Positions 8,788 through 17,336 of a DNA stretch of 64,000 nt are shown here, piece after piece (the stretch's first letter is position 1; the number at the start of each line of letters is the position of its first letter). Below the pieces are notes generated by a model. That model saw only the letters and a program-made list of their open reading frames with translations, was not told where the DNA came from and did not search any database. The position numbers and the translations under genes are program-made. The stretch spans positions 85,155 through 149,154 of the forward strand of contig JANQVJ010000040.1 in NCBI GenBank assembly GCA_030730365.1, in the 5' to 3' direction. Origin of the DNA: Verrucomicrobiales bacterium. Its GTDB lineage: Bacteria; Verrucomicrobiota; Verrucomicrobiia; Verrucomicrobiales; DEV007.

Positions 8788-9282
8788 ATGAGATCCGCCG
8801 GGGGAAAGTGGGCGGCGACCGTAGCGGCGCTGCTCGTCGGTCTGGTGTTGGCGCTCTACCTCCGTAGCGTCGACATCAGTTCGCCTCCGCGTTTTCTCCC
8901 GCGTTGCGGTTTTCACATGGTCACCGGTTTCCACTGTCCCGGATGCGGGAACACGCGGGCCTCCCACGCGCTCCTGCACGGAGACGTCGCCGGGGCGATG
9001 CGGCAAAATGCACTTTTTGTCATCGCGCTGCCTTTTCTGCTGTTCTGGGCGGGGCGGTCCTGGCTAGGCTGGGTCTACCCGCACCGGCTCGGGCTGCTCC
9101 CGTTTCAGTGGCGCTACTCCTACTCACTTGGCCTCATCGGGCTGGTCGTCGTCTTTGGCGTCGCCCGCAATCTGCCCTACGCGCCCTTCGACCGGCTCGC
9201 TCCCGTGACGATCACGGCGAGTCGGGCGTCTGCAGCGCCAGCAGGGCTGCTCCGAGATGTTCAGCCGCCATCGGAGCACTGA
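8788..9282 (+). CDS. DUF2752-like membrane protein
   Basis: RCGFHMVTGFHCPGCGNTRASHALLHGDVAGAMRQNALFVIALP; start ATG 8788. Confidence 0.75.
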   Translation: MRSAGGKWAATVAALLVGLVLALYLRSVDISSPPRFLPRCGFHMVTGFHCPGCGNTRASHALLHGDVAGAMRQNALFVIALPFLLFWAGRSWLGWVYPHRLGLLPFQWRYSYSLGLIGLVVVFGVARNLPYAPFDRLAPVTITASRASAAPAGLLRDVQPPSEH

Positions 9283-10687
9283 CCGCCTCGGGAGCGAGCC
9301 TGCCGCTCTGCACCGCGATCTCCGCCGCCCGACCGAGAAGCCAGCTCCCGAGACAGGCCGCGTCGTGGAGCGATAGCCCCTGACCTATGAGAGAGGCGGT
9401 GACTCCCGTTAGGACGTCCCCCATGCCGCCGCTGGCCATGCCGGGATGACCGGTCGTGTTGAACTCGAGCGGTGCGCCGGGCGAGGCGACGAGAGTCCGC
9501 GCGCCCTTGAAAAGCAGCGTCACTCCCCAGGCCGCGACCATGGCACGGGCGAGACTGGTGCGATCAGGGAAATGTGTTCCCCCCGTGAGTCGCTTCATTT
9601 CCCCGGGATGCGGCGTGAGGAGCCGGTTCGGCGGCAGTTCGACGAGACGCTCCCGATCCGCCGCGAGGGCATTGAGCGCATCGGCGTCGACCACCGCAGG
9701 GCGGGCGTCACGAAAGATGAGGTTGATGATCTCCCGCGGCACTTCAGCTCCGAGACCGGGGCCGATGGCCCAAACATCGCCGGGAATGTCCGCTAGCCCG
9801 CGATAGTCCGCGAGGGGTTTCACCATGATCTCGGGCGGGCACTGGCTCGCAACGATGGAGTAGAGAGAATCGGGCACGCAAACCGTCACGAGACCCGCCC
9901 CGCTGAGCGAGGCACCGAGTGCTGTCAATGTCGCTGCCCCTGCAAGACCGCGCGAACCTGCCAGGATCGTAACCCGCCCCGCCGTGCCTTTGTGAGTATC
10001 GAAAAGGCGGCGGCGCAGACGCGGTCGGAGATTCGAGGGAAAGAGAAAGTTTCGCGAAGTATCCCCCTCTGCAACAGGGATCTCAAGAGGGATCTCGACG
10101 AGCCGACCGACGTGATTGACGGCGGTGTCCGAGGCAAGCCCCGTCTTGGCTGCCGTGATCGAGAGAGTGTAGTCCGCGACCACCGTGCCCTCACCGGGGA
10201 CTCCCGTGTCGGCGTTGAGACCGGAAGGGATGTCGATCGCAAAGCAGGTGGCGAATGCCTCACGACGCAGGCGGTTCATCTCTTCTGCAAGCACGAGAAA
10301 ACTCCCGTGCAGGTCGCCCCTGGCCCCGATCCCAAGCAAACCGTCCACGAGGACGATTCGCTCGCTCGCTTCCCCCGAGGTAGGCTCCGGCGTGGCTTCA
10401 AACTGCGCCCGTTTTTTGGCCGGCAGATCGGGGAGGCTCGCGGGGTCTCCCGCGAAATGGAGTGAGACCAGCCAGCCCCGCGCCTTCAAGTGTCGCGCCA
10501 CGACGAGCGCGTCACCGCCATTGTTGCCCTTGCCGCAATAGACATGCGCTGTGGCCGGATCGGGAAAAAAATCGGAAATCGCTCCGGCGCAGCGGCGTCC
10601 CGCTTCATCCATATACAGCTCTGGTGAGATGCCGGTGGAAAAGAGGCGTCGCTCGGCCTCGGACATTTCTTCGCAGGTGACGAGCAT
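9212..10687 (-). CDS. nnr: Bifunctional NAD(P)H-hydrate epimerase / ADP-dependent NAD(P)H-hydrate dehydratase
   Basis: AHVYCGKGNNGGDALVVARHLKARGW (epimerase half) and FDTHKGTAGRVTILAGSRGLAGAATLTALGASLSGAGLVTV...LTPHPGEMKRL...NTTGHPGMASGGMGDVLTGVTASLIGQG (dehydratase half). Start MLVTCEEMSEAERRL. Confidence 0.95.
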   Translation of the reverse strand: MLVTCEEMSEAERRLFSTGISPELYMDEAGRRCAGAISDFFPDPATAHVYCGKGNNGGDALVVARHLKARGWLVSLHFAGDPASLPDLPAKKRAQFEATPEPTSGEASERIVLVDGLLGIGARGDLHGSFLVLAEEMNRLRREAFATCFAIDIPSGLNADTGVPGEGTVVADYTLSITAAKTGLASDTAVNHVGRLVEIPLEIPVAEGDTSRNFLFPSNLRPRLRRRLFDTHKGTAGRVTILAGSRGLAGAATLTALGASLSGAGLVTVCVPDSLYSIVASQCPPEIMVKPLADYRGLADIPGDVWAIGPGLGAEVPREIINLIFRDARPAVVDADALNALAADRERLVELPPNRLLTPHPGEMKRLTGGTHFPDRTSLARAMVAAWGVTLLFKGARTLVASPGAPLEFNTTGHPGMASGGMGDVLTGVTASLIGQGLSLHDAACLGSWLLGRAAEIAVQSGRLAPEAVSAPMAAEHLGAALLALQTPDSP

Positions 10688-10712
10688 GTCCGAAGGGCGG
10701 GCGGGTAAAGGC

Positions 10713-11315
10713 TTATCGGCTGAACTGCACGATGCCTCGCGCGATGCTGTCCGCAACGATCTGACGGTAAAGCGGATCCGTCATCGCGGCGCGTTCGTCC
10801 TTATTGCTGATGAACCCGCCTTCGACGAGCACGCAGGGGTGCTTTGTGTCGCGCAGCACCGCAAAGTTGGCCGTTTTAACCCCGCGATCGGTCGCCTTCA
10901 CATTTTTGATAAGTTCCCGCTGCACGAGTTGGGCCAGTTTCTCCGATGAGGAAGAGCGGTAAAAAGTTTCGATGCCGAGGGCGGCGGTGCGATAGCTCGA
11001 ATTGAAGTGCACACTGACAAAGATCGCGTTGCGGTGGCGGTTCGCGATCGAGGAACGCTCCGAGAGGGCGATGAACTCGTCGCGGGTCCGTGTCATGATT
11101 GTTTTGAATCCCGCTTCCTTGAGACTGCGCTCGAGGCGGCGCGAGACATCGAGATTGATGTGTTTCTCATACACGTAGGAGTCGGCCGCACCGAGATCTC
11201 TGCCCCCGTGACCTGGATCGATGATCACCGTCTGGAAAGCGAGGGCGGAACCCGCCGTCGCCAGAAGAGAGGCGAGAAGCAGACAGGAGAAGCGGATGAG
11301 TCGAAATGCGTGCAT
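10713..11315 (-). CDS. N-acetylmuramoyl-L-alanine amidase (Amidase_3), secreted
   Basis: Signal peptide; VIIDPGHGGRDLGAAD...FVSVHFNSS...VLRDTKHPCVLVEGGFISNKDE. Confidence 0.93.
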   Translation of the reverse strand: MHAFRLIRFSCLLLASLLATAGSALAFQTVIIDPGHGGRDLGAADSYVYEKHINLDVSRRLERSLKEAGFKTIMTRTRDEFIALSERSSIANRHRNAIFVSVHFNSSYRTAALGIETFYRSSSSEKLAQLVQRELIKNVKATDRGVKTANFAVLRDTKHPCVLVEGGFISNKDERAAMTDPLYRQIVADSIARGIVQFSR

Positions 11316-11609
11316 GATGAGGAAAATAAAGCTTTATAAAAATTTTTCAAATAATATGAAAGATATTTTAAAATTTCACTGTATTTGATTATCAATGTTG
11401 AAAAGAAATAACACCTTCAACGGGGATTTTTGCGAATCTATTTTCCGCACGGAGCGCCGCGGCGTTGATACAGGAACGCGAATCCGTGTGATTTCTTAGG
11501 GGCGGCTCCGTCTTGAACCTTTTTCATTCGGGTTTAGGTTCGCCGCCGCTGCGGTCGGTCTTTGAGGACTGAAATCATCCGCTCACCCGCTCACTTCGTT
11601 TTATTTCCC

Positions 11610-12323
11610 ATGCAAAAGACTCTGACCTCAATGACTGCGTGTCTCCTCGTCACGCTTTCGACCCTACTTATGACCGCCGATAACGCACGCGCCGAAGAGG
11701 CGAAAAAACCGGAATCCCTCACCGAGAGGATTAGTTATGCCTACGGGCTCATGATCTCACGTCAGCTCAAAGAGCGTGGCATCGAGATCGATCTCGCGCA
11801 GTTCTCGAGCGCTTTTAAAACCGTCGTAGCCGATGGCGAGCCCATCCTCACTGAAGACGAAGTCGCCGCCGCCTTCGCCGAGAATCAGAAGATCATCGAC
11901 GCCAAAAACATGAGCCCCGAAGACAAGGCCAACATGGAGGCCGGTGAAGCCTTCCTCGCCGGGAATGCGAAGAAAGAGGGTGTCAAGACCACCAAGAGCG
12001 GTCTCCAGTATGTAGTCATCAACGCCGGTGACGGCGCCAAGCCCAAGGACACCGACGAAGTGACCGTTCACTACCACGGCACGCTCATTGACGGCACCGT
12101 CTTCGACAGCAGTGTTGAGCGGGGTGAGCCCGCGACCTTCCCGCTTAACCGCGTGATCCCCGGCTGGACCGAGGGTGTCCAGCTCATGCCCCAGGGCGCG
12201 AAGTACAAATTCTTCATCCCCTACGACCTCGCCTACGCCGAGCGAGGCGCCGGTGCGGATATCAAGCCCTTCAGTGCCCTCGTTTTCGAAGTCGAACTCC
12301 TCAAGATCGCCGGAGCTGAGTGA
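11610..12323 (+). CDS. FKBP-type peptidyl-prolyl cis-trans isomerase (FkpA/Mip-like), exported
   Basis: Signal peptide; TKSGLQYVVINAGDGAKPKDTDEVTVHYHGTLIDGTVFDSSVERGEPATFPLNRVIPGWTEGVQLMPQGAKYKFFIP. Confidence 0.95.
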   Translation: MQKTLTSMTACLLVTLSTLLMTADNARAEEAKKPESLTERISYAYGLMISRQLKERGIEIDLAQFSSAFKTVVADGEPILTEDEVAAAFAENQKIIDAKNMSPEDKANMEAGEAFLAGNAKKEGVKTTKSGLQYVVINAGDGAKPKDTDEVTVHYHGTLIDGTVFDSSVERGEPATFPLNRVIPGWTEGVQLMPQGAKYKFFIPYDLAYAERGAGADIKPFSALVFEVELLKIAGAE

Positions 12324-12352
12324 GGTCGCCCGATTGAGATAATTTGAATCCG

Positions 12353-12383
12353 ACAGGGTCAGGCGTTTCGCCTGACCCTGTTT
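12353..12383 (+). terminator. Rho-independent-like terminator after FKBP gene
   Basis: acagggtcaggcg-ttt-cgcctgaccctgt, perfect 13-bp stem, followed by ttgcttt. Confidence 0.8.
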
Positions 12384-12579
12384 GCTTTGGGGGAGTGGGA
12401 GTGCGACGATCCCTTTGCAGTGATCAAACGCCAAACGGGACCCCGGGATGGAAGGGGAGATAGCGGAGAATCGAAGCGTAGCGAAGGTGGTGACACCTTC
12501 GGGCGATGGTTCTGCGAAGCCGAAACTCTCACCAGTCTCGCACCCCTTTCACTCCTCTCCCGCGATAAAGCAGTCTCCT

Positions 12580-13371
12580 CTAAATCTCCACCATCGCGGG
12601 GATAGCGCTTTCGAGCAGCACATACAGTTCGCCGGCGGCTTTTTGTCCGACGGCCATGACTTCTTCGTGACTGAGAGGATGAGCGGAGAGACCGGCACCG
12701 TAGTTGGTGAGACAGGAAAGGGCGACGACGCGCATCCCGAGGGCGCGGGCCTGGATCGCTTCGGGCACGGTCGACATGCCCACGGCATCGGCCCCAAGGG
12801 TGCGTAGCATCCAGATCTCGGCAGGGGTTTCATACTCGGGTCCGTTGACCCAGGCGTAAATGCCCTCGGGGAGGCGGACACCGGAGAGTTCGAGACTTTC
12901 GGCCCGAAGAAGTTCCCGGAGTGGCTTTGAATAGACTTCGGTCTGATCAACAAACTGCGCCGAGCCGGTCAGGGGAGACTGCCGGGCGAGGTTGAGGTGA
13001 TCCGAAATGAGCATCCAGCGTCCCGGCTTGAGGTTCGCGTTAACGATCCCGGCGGCGTTGGTGAGGACGACGGTGCCGATACCGAGTTCGTGGAAAAGTC
13101 GGATCGTGGCGGCGACTTCTTTCGCGCTCCAGCCTTCGTAAAGATGGACTCGTCCCTGGGCAACAGCCACTTCGACTCCGCCGAGTTGACCGAGGTGGAG
13201 GCGTCCGGCATGGCCCTCGACCCGGCTCACGGGCAATCCGGCTATGTCGGCGTAATCAAACGATTGCGCGCCTTTGAGTGCATCGGCGAAGCCACCCAGC
13301 CCGGATCCGAGGACCACTCCCACTGCCGGAGTTGAGGAACGGAGTGCGGCGGGTAGGGTGAACTCGGACAT
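12580..13371 (-). CDS. Purine nucleoside phosphorylase (PNP family)
   Basis: VGVVLGSGLGGFADAL...GRLHLGQLGGVEVAVAQGRVHLYEGWS...VVLTNAAGIVNANLKPGRWMLISDHLNLARQSPLTG...GPEYETPAEIWMLRTLGADAVGMSTVPEAIQARALGMRV. Confidence 0.95.
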   Translation of the reverse strand: MSEFTLPAALRSSTPAVGVVLGSGLGGFADALKGAQSFDYADIAGLPVSRVEGHAGRLHLGQLGGVEVAVAQGRVHLYEGWSAKEVAATIRLFHELGIGTVVLTNAAGIVNANLKPGRWMLISDHLNLARQSPLTGSAQFVDQTEVYSKPLRELLRAESLELSGVRLPEGIYAWVNGPEYETPAEIWMLRTLGADAVGMSTVPEAIQARALGMRVVALSCLTNYGAGLSAHPLSHEEVMAVGQKAAGELYVLLESAIPAMVEI

Positions 13372-13374
13372 GTT

Positions 13375-14295
13375 CTAAACTGCCCCGTTTCCCGTTGCCC
13401 TGCAAATTTCAAAGTAGAGCTTTTCGAGCTCGGGCGCGGGGACTCCCTGCTCCCGGGCATGGCGCAGCGGCTCGCCCCAGATCGCTTCGACCTCGACGGC
13501 ATTGCCCGCGAGGAAGTCGACGAGACTGGAGGGCTGGTAGGGGCCCATCTCCTGCGTCCCGCGAATGTTGCCCTCGGCAAAGGCGGGCTCGATGATGTGC
13601 CCGAGGGCCGCGGCGATGGCGATGATCTCTTGCATGAGCGCGCGGGTGCGGTCGAGCAGTTCGGGATGGGCGAGGATCTGTTGCGTGTCGATCCCGCCGG
13701 CGGCGATGGAGAGGCCGTTAAAAGGCACATTCCAGATCAGCTTGCGCCAGCGGGCGAGGCCGAGGTCGGGGAGGATACGGCAGTCGAGATCGCCATCGGT
13801 GAAGAGAGCGGCGACGGTAGTAATCACTCCGGTCGCGGTGAACTCGCCCATTTCCACACGGCCATGGGCGAGGTGGTGAATCACGCCGGGTTCGCCGCGA
13901 TTAATGCAGACAAAACACAGTCCGCCGAGGAGCGGGTGCCCGGGAAAGGCGGCATGGAGATATTCTTCATTGCCGAGGCCGTTCTGCAGGGTCAGCAGAA
14001 TCGTGCCGGGTTTCAGGAGTGGGCCGATCAGGCCGGGAAGGGCGGCATTGGCTGTCGTCTTGAGGGCGATGATGACGAGATCAACGGGACCGATCTCCTC
14101 TGTCGAGCCGTAGGCCGCGACTTCGTCGAGGCGGAAGTCGCCCGCGACGCTGTGGACCGTGAGCCCTTTTGCCCGCACTGCTTCGAGGTCCCGCCGCATC
14201 AGAAATGCGACGTCATTTTTCCGCGCAAGACGTGCGCCGTAGTAGCAGCCGACGGAGCCCGATCCGACGACGGCGATAGTGGAGAGGAGAGACAT
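13375..14295 (-). CDS. 2-dehydropantoate 2-reductase family (PanE/ApbA)
   Basis: IAVVGSGSVGCYYGARLARKNDVAFLMRRDLEAVRAKGLTV...LVIIALKTTANAALPGLIGPLL...LLTLQNGLGNEEYLHAAFP. Confidence 0.9.
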   Translation of the reverse strand: MSLLSTIAVVGSGSVGCYYGARLARKNDVAFLMRRDLEAVRAKGLTVHSVAGDFRLDEVAAYGSTEEIGPVDLVIIALKTTANAALPGLIGPLLKPGTILLTLQNGLGNEEYLHAAFPGHPLLGGLCFVCINRGEPGVIHHLAHGRVEMGEFTATGVITTVAALFTDGDLDCRILPDLGLARWRKLIWNVPFNGLSIAAGGIDTQQILAHPELLDRTRALMQEIIAIAAALGHIIEPAFAEGNIRGTQEMGPYQPSSLVDFLAGNAVEVEAIWGEPLRHAREQGVPAPELEKLYFEICRATGNGAV

Positions 14296-14325
14296 GCTCA
14301 GAGATACTACCGGGACGGGCCCGGA

Positions 14326-15348
14326 TCAATCTCCAGAACTCCGGGGCGGCTGCACGGTGAGTTGCACGATGGCTTCGAGGGCGCGAGCCTGTTCGACGGC
14401 GGTCATGGTGAGAAAGCGATCGCGTTTCCTCCCGGTCGCGTCTTTGCCCGGCGGGGTGAAGCGGGTGAATCCATCGTCAGCGACACTGACCCTGCCATTG
14501 AGGGAGAGCCCGAAGTAGCCGCGGTCAGGATAGACGGCATAGAGGACACTGCTCTGGTCCCAGCAGGGGCGGTCGTGTTCGGGACCACTGTGGAGGAGGT
14601 AGGCCTCTTTGACGAGGTGAGGGGTGCGATAGCCGAAATCTTCCGCCACGCTGCGCCGGGGAAAGGGGAGGGCTTCGCCGATCTCATAGCCGCTCCAGAC
14701 GACGGGGACTTCGTCAGGCCACTGATTGGCGACGGTCTGCATGAAAGCGATGCCGTTGATGACGTTCGCTTCGAGGTGGTAGTTCGTGCGATTGGTGAAG
14801 GCAAAAGCCCCGGCCATGATAGAGAGCAGCTTCATTTTTTGCCGGATCAGGGCGGGGCCGTCGAGCGGGGAGTGGGCGTCGCCTTTTGATTTCAGCAGGT
14901 TCGCCAGGTTCGAGGCGATCCCAACACTGACGAGGCTGACACTGCCGTCGGGCGAGGCGGCGAGGAGTTCGCGCAGCAGATCGACGGCCTCGCGGGCGTC
15001 GTCGTTGCGGAGGAGGTCGTGCGGGTAATCGGTCGACCCGGCGAGCGGGAGAAAGCGGCTCTCGCGCTTCTGCGCCGCCGGGTCTCGGGTCACGCCGATG
15101 GGGAGATCGGGACGACCGTAAAAGGTATTCTGCGCATCGACGAAGCTGGCGGAGAGGGGATTGTCCTTCGAAATGGTGACCCCGAGCAGCTCGCAAGCAC
15201 CCCGGTCGGCAAGGGTGTGGCACATCGCGAGCGCGAGAACATCATCGACGTCGCCGGTGATGTCGGTGTCAAAGATGATCCTGACCGGCCCGGCTGCAGC
15301 GGTCGTCGCGGCGAGGGCGATCATGAGGAAAAGGGAGGGGAGTTTCAT
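14326..15348 (-). CDS. Secreted inosine-uridine-type nucleoside hydrolase
   Basis: Signal peptide (MKLPSLFLMIALAATTAAA) then VRIIFDTDITGDVDDVLALAMCHTLADRGACELLGVTIS, the DTDxxxDxDDxxAL motif. Start 15348 rather than 15474. Confidence 0.88.
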   Translation of the reverse strand: MKLPSLFLMIALAATTAAAGPVRIIFDTDITGDVDDVLALAMCHTLADRGACELLGVTISKDNPLSASFVDAQNTFYGRPDLPIGVTRDPAAQKRESRFLPLAGSTDYPHDLLRNDDAREAVDLLRELLAASPDGSVSLVSVGIASNLANLLKSKGDAHSPLDGPALIRQKMKLLSIMAGAFAFTNRTNYHLEANVINGIAFMQTVANQWPDEVPVVWSGYEIGEALPFPRRSVAEDFGYRTPHLVKEAYLLHSGPEHDRPCWDQSSVLYAVYPDRGYFGLSLNGRVSVADDGFTRFTPPGKDATGRKRDRFLTMTAVEQARALEAIVQLTVQPPRSSGD

Positions 15349-15421
15349 GCTGGAAATGGATAGGAAAATCTGCGGCAGGGCAAGGCTCGAATGTGGCGCG
15401 TCTCTGCCGGACTCCGCGGGT

Positions 15422-15457
15422 GGACAATAAATGTCGCGGCCGCGACATTTATTGTCC
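15422..15457. repeat. 36-bp perfect palindrome, copy A of a dispersed repeat
   Basis: ggacaataaatgtcgcgg|ccgcgacatttattgtcc, 18-bp arms, no mismatch; second copy at 33084-33123. Confidence 0.95.
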
Positions 15458-15534
15458 GGGGTTAGGCTCACCATTTTCCTTCCCTCTGTCGGACCTGACA
15501 GGGTATGGTGCCCGACTCAACCCTGTTTAGTGCC

Positions 15535-17046
15535 ATGCTGCGTCTTCTTTTTCATTTTCTAGCGCTCTCCGTCCCGCTCGCAGCGGCGGACCGTCCGCGT
15601 GACATCATTTTCATTCTTGCCGATGATCATCGCCACGACGCGATGGGATTCCTCGGGCATCCGTGGCTCGAGACTCCGGGCTTTGACCGTCTCGCGAAAG
15701 GCGGCGCCCATTTCCCGAAGGCGATGGTGACGACTTCGCTCTGCTCGCCCAGTCGGGCCAGTATCCTGACCGGTCTCTACGCGCACAACCATCGGGTCGT
15801 CGACAACTACAATCCGGTCTCGCCGACGCTCGTCTTTTTCCCGCAACTGCTGCAGGAGGCCGGCTACACGACCGCTTTCATCGGCAAATGGCACATGGGC
15901 GAGACCGACGAACCGCAGCGGGGCTTCGATCACTGGGCCGTCTTCAAAGGGCAGGGGACCTACTGGCCGGACGGGCGCGGCACATCTCGGGTCGTGCCGC
16001 AGACGGCCTACGATGGATTCAACATCAACGGAGAACGCAAGCCGCAGGCCGGATACATCACTGACGAGCTGACCGACATGTCCCTCGAATGGCTGGAGAA
16101 GCAGGGTTCTGACAAACCACTCTTTCTTTACCTCTCGCATAAGGCGGTGCACTCGGACTTTGTACCGCACGAGCGACATCTGGGACGATATGCGGACAAG
16201 CCCTTTCCCGAGCCGACTACGTTTGCCAACACACCGGAGAATTGGGCGGGCAAGCCCCGCTGGGTGCTGGATCAGCGGAACAGTCGCCACGGGGCGGACT
16301 TCGGATACAATCTTCAGGATTTCGATCCCGCTTTTTATTATCGCCGCTACATGGAGGCGCTCCTCGCGGTCGATGAAAATGTGACGCGTCTCCTCGACTG
16401 GCTTGAGATGAAAGGCCGGCTGGAGGACACGGTCGTCGTCTACATGGGGGATAATGGATTCCAGTTCGGCGAGCAGGGGCTCATCGACAAACGAACCGCC
16501 TACGAGGCCTCGATTCGCGTGCCCTTGCTGATGCACTGTCCCGATTTGATCGAGGCGGGAACCACGGTGACGCGCACGGTCGCGAACATCGACATCGCTC
16601 CGACCCTTCTGGAAATCGCGGGCGCGCTGCCGGCCGATGCGTCGGAGCGCTTTGACGGGCGCAGTTTTCTGGGCTTGTTAGATGGAAAGACGGACGGCTG
16701 GCGCGAGGAGATTCTCTACGAGTATTACTGGGAGCAGAATTACCCGCAGACGCCGACGATGCACGCGCTCGTCGGGGATAAGTGGAAGTATGTTCGCTAC
16801 CACGGGCTCTGGGATGTGAACGAGCTCTACGATCTCGAGAACGACCCGCACGAGCAGCGCAATCTCATCCTCGATCCCGCGCAGCAGGAGCGCATTGCGG
16901 AAATGAACGAGCGTCTTTTCGACGTCCTCGAAGCGACCGGCGGCGAAAATCTGCCACTGCTGAGAGACAGAGGCGAGGTCTTTCCGTGGCGCAAGAAAAA
17001 CGGTTCACCGCAGGCACCGTTTCCCGGTCATATGATTAGGGAGTAG
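15535..17046 (+). CDS. Secreted sulfatase (arylsulfatase family)
   Basis: Signal peptide; IIFILADDHRHDAMG, formylglycine motif CSPSRASILTG, GYTTAFIGKWHMGE, VVYMGDNGFQFGEQGLIDKRTAYEASIRVPLL. Confidence 0.95.
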   Translation: MLRLLFHFLALSVPLAAADRPRDIIFILADDHRHDAMGFLGHPWLETPGFDRLAKGGAHFPKAMVTTSLCSPSRASILTGLYAHNHRVVDNYNPVSPTLVFFPQLLQEAGYTTAFIGKWHMGETDEPQRGFDHWAVFKGQGTYWPDGRGTSRVVPQTAYDGFNINGERKPQAGYITDELTDMSLEWLEKQGSDKPLFLYLSHKAVHSDFVPHERHLGRYADKPFPEPTTFANTPENWAGKPRWVLDQRNSRHGADFGYNLQDFDPAFYYRRYMEALLAVDENVTRLLDWLEMKGRLEDTVVVYMGDNGFQFGEQGLIDKRTAYEASIRVPLLMHCPDLIEAGTTVTRTVANIDIAPTLLEIAGALPADASERFDGRSFLGLLDGKTDGWREEILYEYYWEQNYPQTPTMHALVGDKWKYVRYHGLWDVNELYDLENDPHEQRNLILDPAQQERIAEMNERLFDVLEATGGENLPLLRDRGEVFPWRKKNGSPQAPFPGHMIRE

Positions 17047-17049
17047 TCG

Positions 17050-17336
17050 CGGTTAGAGCAATCGGGATAGCAGAATCCGGGCGGAGACCGCTGCGGAGAC
17101 CGCGAGAGGAGTGGTTTTTTCGAAGGGATTAACCTCCACGAAAGGGAGATCTCTCAGCATTTGAAAAGCATGAGAGGCGCCCGCTTGGGTCTGGAAATGA
17201 GGTAGGGCTGATTCCAGCCCTCGACCGCCTCGCGCAGTTCGTAGTGGTCGAGAATGAGGGAGGGGGCGAGTTTGGCGTCCGGAGAGGAAAAAGTCGGCGG
17301 GGAAGTCCCCCGAGACGATGAGCGTCACGGGGGGCT
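17050..17336 (-). pseudogene. Possible decayed gene remnant, family not identified
   Basis: Minus strand shows coding-like segments in shifting frames: PPVTLIVSGDFPADFFLSG, then (shifted) DAKLAPSLILDHYELREAVEGWNQPYLISRPKRAPLMLFKC, then MLRDLPFVEVNPFEKTTPLAVSAAVSARILLSRLL*. Confidence 0.45.

Noticed and set aside
12482-12501. cgaaggtg-gtga-cacctttcg-type hairpin as a separate element
   Set aside because: Single short hairpin (cgaaggtg-gtga-caccttcg) between convergent genes; could be a second terminator stem or chance.
13459-14889. 476-aa plus-strand ORF
   Set aside because: Antisense to panE-like and nucleoside hydrolase genes, spans both.
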